From: Pandoraea anhela
GTDB taxonomy: Bacteria; Pseudomonadota; Gammaproteobacteria; Burkholderiales; Burkholderiaceae
Assembly: GCF_902459655.1 (NCBI RefSeq)
Contig: NZ_CABPSB010000005.1
Coordinates: 186,001 to 250,000, forward strand
Length of the DNA: 64,000 bases
Reading direction: 5' to 3'
The position numbers and the translations under genes are program-made. Positions within the stretch are counted from its first letter, which is position 1, and every line of letters starts with the position of its first letter. Positions 57,446 through 64,000 of this stretch are shown one piece after another. The notes beneath the pieces were generated by a model. It was not told the DNA's origin, searched no databases, and saw only the letters and a program-made list of their open reading frames with translations.

Positions 57446-57878
57446 GCGGGGAACCGCGTTAAGCAGGAATTCCATCGGCAATGGGAAGGGCATGTAACGC
57501 GCGTGCCGACCGTAGCCAGCGTGCGCCGAACGCGCAATTTTACCCGTTCATTTACCGATTGACTAAAGATGCATCGGCAAAACCTTCGAAGCGGGTACTC
57601 ACATTACCCCTATCGTCTGCTGTGACGGTGCTTGCGGCGCGTCATAAATTTGTGACTATTTGTGACCAGCGCAACGAATGAAAGGATTTCCTTGCCTTTC
57701 TGCTCCGCCGCTCAGCACTACGCCACCGCCACTTCACCACTTTTCGACCGCTTTTCCGCCACTTCCTCGGCATTCTTTCGCCATTTTCCCGTCATTCACG
57801 GAAAAACTTCGCAGAAGTCGCCATACGTTCGTTTCGTCCATCCCCAAATCGCGGACCCACCGTCGGCGTTTCGACTCA
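57446..57878. other. opgG upstream region
   Basis: No gene seen in 433 bases. It holds the presumed opgGH promoter at the left and the 3' end of the exporter gene region on the right. Open frames here are short and carry low-complexity Pro, Ser and His, without family similarity. Confidence 0.6.
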
Positions 57879-58532
57879 TTAACGGTTCGCCATCGCCAGT
57901 AATCCGCCCAGCGTCATCAGTGCGCCACCGATGGTCCGGCGAACGAGTCGCTGCCGCCGGACCATTGCCGCACGCATCCATCCCGCCGAAAAGCCCAGCG
58001 CCACAAGGCTGAACCAGACCCAGTGAGCGAAGGACATGAACGCTCCATAAGCCAGCCCCAACGCCCAGCCCGTGCCCGGGTGTACGACCTGCGTGAAGGT
58101 GCTCACCACGAACAGGGTGCACTTCGGGTTCAACGCGTTGGTGAAAAAGCCGGTACGGAAGGCTTGCATGGCGTCGCGCCAGCGGGCGCCACCGGCATCG
58201 TTCGATTCAACGCACGTTGAGGATGGTAACTCCTCGCTCACGTCCACCACGGGCGAGCGGTCCTGCAGGGTCCGCCATCCGATGTAGATCAGGTATGCCG
58301 CCCCGATCCACTTGATGGCGGTGAACAACCAAGGCACCTGTGCGATCAGCAAGCCCACCCCGACCAACGTGTACGCCACATGGACCTGCACGCCCGCCGC
58401 GATCCCCAACGCCGCCCATAGCCCCGCGCGCCTGCCGTGACGCCAGCTCTCACGCGTGACCATCGCAAAATCCGCCCCCGGGCTGACGACCGCCAGTACC
58501 GTGATCGTCATGACCGCCAACAACTCTTGCAT
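57879..58532 (-). CDS. LysE/RhtB family exporter
   Basis: Amino-acid exporter family protein of 217 aa with about six membrane segments. N-terminal TITVLAVVSPGADFAMVTRESW and central GAAYLIYIGWRTLQDRSP and FFTNALNPKCTLFVVSTFTQVV are typical of the RhtB group. A short Ser/Asp/Glu-rich stretch lies in the middle loop. It is divergent from a LysR regulator that is the likely controller, as in many LysE/LysR pairs. Confidence 0.9.
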   Translation of the reverse strand: MQELLAVMTITVLAVVSPGADFAMVTRESWRHGRRAGLWAALGIAAGVQVHVAYTLVGVGLLIAQVPWLFTAIKWIGAAYLIYIGWRTLQDRSPVVDVSEELPSSTCVESNDAGGARWRDAMQAFRTGFFTNALNPKCTLFVVSTFTQVVHPGTGWALGLAYGAFMSFAHWVWFSLVALGFSAGWMRAAMVRRQRLVRRTIGGALMTLGGLLAMANR

Positions 58533-58727
58533 GATATTTTCTCACTCATTAATTCGGCACCGGGACCTCTCCAACCCGCCGCCTATCCCCTTCGGCGTTC
58601 GACTTTCGATCTTTCGATCTTTCAATCTTTCAATCTTTTCGCCCTGACATTTCGAAGGCATTTTGCCGAGTCTTTTTTCACCCGAAAACGATGTTTTTGC
58701 CTCGCCATCCGTGATAATTTCTCACGC
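58533..58727. promoter_or_regulatory. Divergent exporter/LysR intergenic region with repeated elements
   Basis: Two related 17-base elements in the same orientation lie next to the two start codons: GATATTTTCTCACTCAT (58533-58549) and GATAATTTCTCACGCAT (58713-58729). They match at 15 of 17 positions. Between them is an octamer array (58603-58638). The elements are candidate LysR sites. Confidence 0.5.
58603..58638. repeat. Tandem octamer array CTTTCGAT/CTTTCAAT
   Basis: Two copies of CTTTCGAT and two of CTTTCAAT in a row, with a partial fifth (CTTTTC). It lies in the promoter region of the LysR gene and could vary in copy number. Confidence 0.85.
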
Positions 58728-59642
58728 ATGAAGCGCCCTCTCCCCCTGAACGCCCTCCAGGTCTTCGACGTCGCCGCCAGCGAACTCAGCTTCGCCCGCG
58801 CCGCCGAGCGGCTGTTCGTCACTCACGGCGCCGTCAGCCGGCAAATCCGTTCCCTCGAACTCGCCCTCGGCCTCCCTCTCTTCGAACGCCGTAACCGCGC
58901 CGTCTTCCTCACCCCCGCCGGCACTCGCCTTCACGCCACCACCCGGCAAATGTTCGAGCAGCTCGCATCAACCGTCGCCAGCCTCCACCCGGGCGCCGCC
59001 TCCCGAACGCTCGTCGTCTCCTGCGAGCCCACGCTCGCCATGCGCTGGCTCATCCCGCGTCTCGGCGCTTTTGCCCAAGCGCACCCCGATATCGCCCTGC
59101 ATCTGCACTCCGCCGGCGGGCCGCTCGACTTCGACAGCGCCAAGGTTGACGTCGCCATCCGTCGCAACGACTTCTTCTGGGGACACACCCTCGCGGCCGA
59201 ACCGCTCGCAGATGAATGGATCGGCCCCGTCGGACTCCCCGCCGCGTTCGCCAGCCATGAGGTGAATGCGCTCGGCACACGCACTCGCCCGAGCGCCTGG
59301 CAGGACTGGCTGCGGGCAATGAACGCGTCCCGGCACGAAGCGACGCCGGGGCTTCCCTGCCTCGGGACGCATACCAACACGCCGCCGTTCGAACACTTCT
59401 ATCTGAGCTTGCAAGCGGCCGGTGCCGGACTCGGTGCGGCCATCGGATCGGTCTACATGGTGAGCGACGAACTGAGCGCAGGACGCCTCGTCGCCCCCTA
59501 TGGATTCATCCGCGACGGCTCGGGCTACGTCGCGCTCTCGCGCGAACCGTTCGCCGCGAATCCGGCGAAGGAGGCCCTGCTGACATGGTTGCGTGAGGCG
59601 CTGGTGGAAGCGGCGTCGCCATGGATCGCGAACGCGCAGTGA
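58728..59642 (+). CDS. LysR family transcriptional regulator (GcvA-like)
   Basis: Regulator of 304 aa. The HTH is PLNALQVFDVAASELSFARA and THGAVSRQIRSLELALGLPLF, as in GcvA and AmpR. The effector domain shows CEPTLAMRWLIPRL. It is divergent from an RhtB exporter and probably controls it and itself; ligand unknown. The open frame begins 97 codons earlier, before the promoter region; I start at ATG 58728 (MKRPLPLNALQVF). Confidence 0.9.
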   Translation: MKRPLPLNALQVFDVAASELSFARAAERLFVTHGAVSRQIRSLELALGLPLFERRNRAVFLTPAGTRLHATTRQMFEQLASTVASLHPGAASRTLVVSCEPTLAMRWLIPRLGAFAQAHPDIALHLHSAGGPLDFDSAKVDVAIRRNDFFWGHTLAAEPLADEWIGPVGLPAAFASHEVNALGTRTRPSAWQDWLRAMNASRHEATPGLPCLGTHTNTPPFEHFYLSLQAAGAGLGAAIGSVYMVSDELSAGRLVAPYGFIRDGSGYVALSREPFAANPAKEALLTWLREALVEAASPWIANAQ

Positions 59643-59658
59643 ACCGGCGCCCGCGATG

Positions 59659-61149
59659 TCAGGAACGCGGGTCGCGCGGTGGCTGATCGGCAGAGGCGGC
59701 CGCGGGCGGTGACGCCACGACCGGTACCGGCGCAGGACCTGCCGCCGCGCTTGCCGCGTCTTCGGTGAGGGCGACGGCGGACGGCGTCTTCGGCAGCATC
59801 CGAACCCCGCGCCAATGCCCCCACTTGTAATACGCCAGCGCCATGACGAGCGAGACGGCGAACCCCAGCGGGAAGCTCCACCAGATCGCCTCCGCTCCCC
59901 ACGTCTTCTGCATCTGCCATGCGAACGGCAAGCGAATCACCCACTGCGAGACGAACAGGATGACGAGCGGCGCCGTGACCGCCCCTGTCGCCCGCACCAC
60001 ACCGAAGAGCACGATGGTCACACCGAACAGCACGAAGGACCACGCCACGATCGCGTTGATGTGCTGGGCCACGGAGATGGCGTAACCGTCCCCCGGCAGG
60101 AAGGCGTTCATGAACTGCCTGTTGAACAGCACAATGGCGACGACGAGCGCACCGGTCATGACGACGTTGAGCCCCACGCCCACACGCCCGATCTTCGTCA
60201 CGCGCTCCCATAACCCGGCGCCGACGTTCTGTGCCGTCATGGACGACACGCCCGCCCCGATGGCGAGCGCAGGCATCTGCACATAGGTCCACAATTGCGA
60301 CGCCACGCCGTAAGCGGCCGTGGTCTGCGATCCGTAACCGTTGACGAAGCCCATCATGACCATGGCGGACGACGAAATCACCACCATCTGCAACCCCATC
60401 GGCAGCCCCTTGACCACGATCAGCCGCAGCAATCCCATATCGATGCGCAGGTACTGCCAGTCCTCGCGCGTGAGCCACAGCGGATCACGGCGCCGGTACA
60501 AGGTGTACATCAGCGCGGCAAGACTGAGCGTCTGCGCAATGAGCGTCGCGCCCGCCGACCCCGCAATGCCGAACGGCGGGATCGGCCCCCAGCCGAAGAT
60601 AAGCAAGGGATTGAGCGCGATGTCCAGCCCCGCCGACAAGAGCATGAAGCGAAACGGCGTACGGGCGTCGCCCGCGCCTCGCAGCGCCATCATCACGAAG
60701 TTGTAGAAGTACATCACCGGCAGTGCCACGAAGATGATGCGCAGATAGGCGACGGCGAACTCGCGCGCGTCATTCGGCGTACCGAGCGCCGCCAGCAATT
60801 CGGGTGTGAAGCCGTAACCGAGTGCGGACACGGCGACCGACATCAGCACGAAGAACGTCGCACTCGTGCCGACGATGCGCTTCGTGAGCACAGGGTTGCG
60901 CGCGCCGATGGACTGACCGATGAGGATGGTGTTGGCCATGCTGATGCCGAAGACGACACCGAGCAGGAAGAACAGCAGGATATTGGCGTTGGACGCCGCC
61001 GTCAGCGCCGACTCACCAAGGTAATGGCCGATCCACATGGCGTTGATCGACGCATTGAGCGACTGGAGCACGTTGCTGCCCAGCACCGGCAGCGAGAACC
61101 AGAACAGGGTCTTGCCGATCGGGCCGCGCGTAAGGTCCTGTTCGGCCAT
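59659..61149 (-). CDS. MATE family efflux transporter
   Basis: Multidrug/toxin exporter of 496 aa with 12 predicted membrane segments. Typical segments are LTRGPIGKTLFWFSLPVLGS, ANTILIGQSIGARNPV and the second-half counterpart SSMTAQNVGAGLWERV. It ends with a Pro/Ala-rich tail. The start is ATG 61149 (MAEQDLTRGPIGK), 8 bases after the upstream hydrolase stop, so they may be co-transcribed. Substrate unknown. Confidence 0.9.
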   Translation of the reverse strand: MAEQDLTRGPIGKTLFWFSLPVLGSNVLQSLNASINAMWIGHYLGESALTAASNANILLFFLLGVVFGISMANTILIGQSIGARNPVLTKRIVGTSATFFVLMSVAVSALGYGFTPELLAALGTPNDAREFAVAYLRIIFVALPVMYFYNFVMMALRGAGDARTPFRFMLLSAGLDIALNPLLIFGWGPIPPFGIAGSAGATLIAQTLSLAALMYTLYRRRDPLWLTREDWQYLRIDMGLLRLIVVKGLPMGLQMVVISSSAMVMMGFVNGYGSQTTAAYGVASQLWTYVQMPALAIGAGVSSMTAQNVGAGLWERVTKIGRVGVGLNVVMTGALVVAIVLFNRQFMNAFLPGDGYAISVAQHINAIVAWSFVLFGVTIVLFGVVRATGAVTAPLVILFVSQWVIRLPFAWQMQKTWGAEAIWWSFPLGFAVSLVMALAYYKWGHWRGVRMLPKTPSAVALTEDAASAAAGPAPVPVVASPPAAASADQPPRDPRS

Positions 61150-61157
61150 GGTCTGCC

Positions 61158-62291
61158 CTATTTGGTCTCGAACTTCACGCCGGCCGTCGGCGACGGCACG
61201 CTGCATCGATGGCCGCGTAGATTGTCGAGAAAGCGTTGGATCAACGGCAGCACCTTCGCTTCGATATCGCCGTGTCCGTAACCGAAGCCGGCGAAGTTGA
61301 AGTGCGTCGCGCCATCGACGACTGCCAGCCAATGGCACCCCGGCGACATGTCGGCGAAGGGCTCGGTGCGCGTCTGCCATTTGCCTTCGAGCGGCTCGTC
61401 GCGAGTCCCGGTCACGAGCAACACGGGCTTGCGGATGTCATGCCATGCGCCCGCCGGGAAGATCGGTCCCTTGCCCTGAGGCGAGAGCGCGATGTACCCG
61501 TCGAAGCGGTCGTCGCTATCGAGCCCCAGCGTATTCTTCGCGCCCGCTTCGATCATCACCGTCACGGCGCCCATCGAATGCCCCGCGAAGACCGCCGGCC
61601 CCGAGCGGCACTGGCCGCGCGCCCAATGCAAGGCGGCGCCGGTATCTTCCAGGCGGTCGTCGTACGCTTCGGGGTCCGTAGTGAGTGCGAGCAAACCGTC
61701 GCGCAAACCGCCATTGCGCACCCGGTCCCGCAACGAGTCGCGCCCGCTTTCCTTGTGCGCCATCGTCACGGTGAGCCAGCCGTACTTCGAGAGCGCACGG
61801 CCGAGCCACGACAGGGCATCGCGGTCGTCGCCCGCGCCGGGACTGAGCACGGCGACCCCGTTGCAGGCGCCGGGAGGGCGGAAGACGTGGAGGTTGGCGT
61901 ACGCCCCGTCGCTACGCAGCACGCGCTGGTCCGAGCCTGTCGCCATGGACGCGGAGGATGCCGCAGAGGATGTGCCGGACGCAGGCGCGGGCGCAGCCGT
62001 TGCGGACGCGGCAGACGCGGCCGGGTCGGCAGCCGATACCTGGGCCGGGAAGGTCGTAATCAGGGCAGTGAGAAGCGTGGTGGGGAGCGTGGTGGGGAGC
62101 GCGGTGAGGAGCGTCGTAAAAAGCGTCGTAAAAAGCGCGCCAGGAAGGGCCGTGAAGACGCGAGAGAGAAGTCTGGCGGAAAGTGTCGCTGGAAGCGTCG
62201 TGAACGGGGACGCGCCGACGCTGTAGGCACCGAGCGCGACGCGTAGCGTCCCGAACGATCGTCCCACGGCCCTGCGCGACTTTCCGAGCAT
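61158..62291 (-). CDS. Secreted alpha/beta hydrolase (dienelactone-hydrolase/PAF-acetylhydrolase-like)
   Basis: Protein of 377 aa. The hydrolase core shows the nucleophile motif GHSMGAVTV, preceded by SPGAGDDRDALSWLGRAL and followed by VTGTRDEPLEGK and the His in VVDGATHFNFAGFG. The N-terminus is odd: after the start (ATG 62291, with GGGGAG ribosome-binding site) come about 60 residues of Thr/Leu/Ala/Pro-rich sequence made from a 12-base tandem repeat (62074-62145), ending near QVSAADP. This could be a very long signal region or a membrane anchor. A Ser/Ala-rich linker follows before the catalytic domain. Substrate unknown. Confidence 0.8.
   Translation of the reverse strand: MLGKSRRAVGRSFGTLRVALGAYSVGASPFTTLPATLSARLLSRVFTALPGALFTTLFTTLLTALPTTLPTTLLTALITTFPAQVSAADPAASAASATAAPAPASGTSSAASSASMATGSDQRVLRSDGAYANLHVFRPPGACNGVAVLSPGAGDDRDALSWLGRALSKYGWLTVTMAHKESGRDSLRDRVRNGGLRDGLLALTTDPEAYDDRLEDTGAALHWARGQCRSGPAVFAGHSMGAVTVMIEAGAKNTLGLDSDDRFDGYIALSPQGKGPIFPAGAWHDIRKPVLLVTGTRDEPLEGKWQTRTEPFADMSPGCHWLAVVDGATHFNFAGFGYGHGDIEAKVLPLIQRFLDNLRGHRCSVPSPTAGVKFETK
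62074..62145. repeat. 12-base tandem repeat in the hydrolase signal region
   Basis: Six or more units of AGCGTGGTGGGG and variants (AGCGCGGTGAGG, AGCGTCGTAAAA twice, AGCGCGCCAGGA). On the minus strand they code for TTLP/TTLL/TALP-type tetrapeptides. Confidence 0.85.
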
Positions 62292-62583
62292 CCGTTCTCC
62301 CCTGGTATCCGGCAGCACGCGGCCAACCTGGGCCCGAAGGGCGCTAGTCCGAAATGATCTGAAGGACCGAGGGATCAGATTGAGCCGGGGCAACGGTCTC
62401 GCGACGACGCCCCGCTGCGACATCACACGATGAGCCATCTTAGCGCGGATTGCGAATGCGCTCGCATGAATTTTGCGTCGTCTGCACATGTCTCGCGTGC
62501 GCAACGCATCGCTTGCATTTCGCGCTCACGGGCGTTGCTTTTTCTATCGCTTCGCGCCCGTTCGTCTCGACCACCGCCATGCC

Positions 62584-63912
62584 TCACGCGCGTCGATGCC
62601 GCGCGTGCGGTGCATCGCGCGACAAGCCCGATGCCGCGGCATACCCCTCGGGATCGAAGCGCCATGTCAAGGCAATCAGCGCGACGTTGAGTAGGATGAG
62701 TCCGATCCACGATGGCAGAAAACTCCCCGTCGCCGCCATCACGGCCCCGGTCGCGAACGGTGCGAGCGCCGCAATGCAAAAGCCCACCCCCTGCATGAAC
62801 GCCGCCAGCACCGCCGCATGACGCGGATGCGCGTGATGATCCAGCGCCAGCACCAGCCCGAGCGAAAAGGCACCGCCCAGACCGAAGCCCACGCCACCGA
62901 TCCACCCCCAGGGCGCGGCGTCCGGCGCGACGACGAGCCCCGCAAGGCCGCCCAACGTCGCGACAAGCGCCAGCGTGAGCCAGCGACGCCGGTCGACGTG
63001 ACGGCGCGCGAGCCACGGCAACATCAGCGCCGCGACGACCTGACACGCCGTCAGCCCGGCGAGCAGCGCGCCGCTATGCGTCGCACTCATGCCGCGCTGT
63101 TGATAAAAGGGCGGCAGCCAGGCGACCATCGTCGTGTAGGTGCAGTTGATGAGACCGAAGTACACGGCCAGCGTCCACGCACGCGGTTTGCGCAACAGGT
63201 CGAACATCGAGGGCGCATTCGCGGCGATGCGCGCCGTTGCGGCATAACATGCGGCGCGCAGCGCCTGCGCCGTCGCCGGTGGCGCCGCGTCGGTCGCACT
63301 CACCGGACTGAGCGCACCAAGAGAACTCACCGACGCAGCGTCTGCGTCCGTCGCCATCGACCGGGCGGATCGCGCCAGCGGCGCGCGCCACCACGCCAAC
63401 GCGGCCGCGCAGACCAGCGCGAGCCACATCCCCAGTCCGACACGCCAGTCACCCGCCTCGGCCGCCACCCAGGGGCTCGCCGCCGCGCCAAGCCCGCCAC
63501 CGCCCATGAGCGCCGCCGAATAGAGCCCCATCATCGACGTCATCCGCGCCGCGCTGTAATTCGCCTTCACCACACCGGGCAGCAATGCCTGAACGATGGC
63601 GATGCCGACACCGGAAGCCAGTGCCGTCGCAAGCATCGTGAAGGTATCGTCGGCCACCCACCGCACGCCGCACGCCAGCGCCAACGCCGCCAGTCCTAGC
63701 AGCACGCCGCGACGCTCGCCGAAACGCCGCGTCAGTCCGTTCGCCGCGAACGCGCCCGCCCCCATCGCCAGCACCGGCAGCGACGTGAGCAACGCGGCCA
63801 CGGGATAGGTCATTCCCGTCGCCTCGCGGATCTGCGGGAGCAGCGGACTGATCGACGTGAGCGTCGGGCGCAGCGTCAGTCCGACCGCGACGATGGCCAG
63901 CCAAAGCGTCAT
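62584..63912 (-). CDS. MFS transporter, CynX/NimT family
   Basis: Major-facilitator protein of 442 aa with about 12 membrane segments. The family pattern LRPTLTSISPLLPQIREATG at the N-terminus and GLINCTYTTMVAWLPPFYQQRG in the second half are diagnostic of the CynX/NimT group, which moves cyanate, nitroimidazoles or related compounds. A Ser/Ala-rich central loop separates the halves. The ATG at 63912 overlaps the stop of the upstream gene as ATGA. With a cytosine-deaminase-like neighbour, a nucleobase-type substrate is possible. Confidence 0.88.
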   Translation of the reverse strand: MTLWLAIVAVGLTLRPTLTSISPLLPQIREATGMTYPVAALLTSLPVLAMGAGAFAANGLTRRFGERRGVLLGLAALALACGVRWVADDTFTMLATALASGVGIAIVQALLPGVVKANYSAARMTSMMGLYSAALMGGGGLGAAASPWVAAEAGDWRVGLGMWLALVCAAALAWWRAPLARSARSMATDADAASVSSLGALSPVSATDAAPPATAQALRAACYAATARIAANAPSMFDLLRKPRAWTLAVYFGLINCTYTTMVAWLPPFYQQRGMSATHSGALLAGLTACQVVAALMLPWLARRHVDRRRWLTLALVATLGGLAGLVVAPDAAPWGWIGGVGFGLGGAFSLGLVLALDHHAHPRHAAVLAAFMQGVGFCIAALAPFATGAVMAATGSFLPSWIGLILLNVALIALTWRFDPEGYAAASGLSRDAPHARHRRA

Positions 63913-64000
63913 ACCGCCACGCCTTCGCTCACCACCACGTGACCATTGGCCACCACCCAGCGACGCGGCGCTCGGGTCACGATGGCCTGCGCGGCATTGA
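63909..64000 (-). CDS. C-terminal end of an amidohydrolase, probably cytosine deaminase
   Basis: Only the last 29 codons are inside the window: AAQAIVTRAPRRWVVANGHV and a short tail before TGA at 63911-63909. The APRRWVVANGHVVV pattern resembles the end of CodA-type cytosine deaminases and related amidohydrolases. The gene starts beyond position 64000. The stop overlaps the MFS gene start as ATGA. Confidence 0.6.
   Translation of the reverse strand, partial: NAAQAIVTRAPRRWVVANGHVVVSEGVAV

Noticed and set aside
1-64000. CRISPR array, IS element or prophage
   Set aside because: No regularly spaced repeats with unique spacers, no transposase or integrase, and no phage structural genes were seen.

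Overview
This window is about 64 kb of high-GC chromosome from a betaproteobacterium of the order Burkholderiales, most like Pandoraea or a close relative of Burkholderia. That placement comes from gene order and protein character read directly: the rpoE-rseA-rseB-mucD-lepA-lepB block, the rpmF-plsX-fabHDG-acpP-fabF block, yceD/maf divergence, rluC/rne divergence and a glcDEF operon with a divergent FCD-GntR regulator. No species can be fixed without a database search. It is overwhelmingly core genome. I see no insertion sequence, prophage, CRISPR array, integrase or rRNA operon.

Layout. 1-7.4 kb (minus strand): the envelope-stress locus. Sigma-E, its anti-sigma factor and RseB are followed by the periplasmic protease MucD, a glutaredoxin-like protein, LepA/EF4 and signal peptidase I. 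7.6-14.3 kb (minus): the fatty-acid/phospholipid initiation cluster, YceD, L32, PlsX, FabH, FabD, FabG, AcpP, FabF. 14.5-23.2 kb: Maf and a tetrapyrrole-methylase-family methyltransferase (plus), then SppA-type peptidase, a Rieske protein, a HAD phosphatase and RluC (minus), then RNase E (plus) behind a 620-base leader with a strong hairpin. 23.4-28.7 kb (plus): molybdenum-cofactor genes moaA, mobA, moeA with an unrecognised exported protein between moaA and mobA, then a small membrane protein and a GNAT acetyltransferase. 28.9-35.3 kb (minus): RmuC, a GhrB-like reductase, an NhaD-type antiporter, a LutC-like protein and PncB. 35.6-36.3 kb (plus): ferredoxin FdxA and two tRNA-Asn genes.

36.5-44.1 kb is the carboxylate region: an oxalate/formate-type MFS transporter with an unusually long upstream region, a GntR-FCD regulator, and the divergent glycolate oxidase operon glcDEF with several palindromes in the shared promoter. 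44.3-46.8 kb: DoxX, a LigB-type dioxygenase and a LysR regulator, with a large palindrome in front of doxX. 46.9-53.1 kb: a CBS/CorC membrane protein, a LuxR-type regulator, a YcgR-type PilZ protein, an RhtB exporter, a cold-shock protein with a long leader, and an NlpD-like lipoprotein. 53.3-57.4 kb (minus): opgGH for osmoregulated periplasmic glucans. 57.9-64 kb: an RhtB exporter/LysR divergent pair, a MATE exporter, a secreted alpha/beta hydrolase whose signal region is built from a 12-base tandem repeat, a CynX/NimT-type MFS transporter and the 3' end of a likely cytosine deaminase.

The most unusual non-coding signals are the oxlT-like upstream region (candidate promoter, GntR-like site, three hairpins, a short ORF), the rne leader hairpin, several short tandem arrays (28.7, 30.4, 39.7, 58.6 and 62.1 kb) and the glc intergenic palindromes. 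I found no convincing wholly new multi-gene system.
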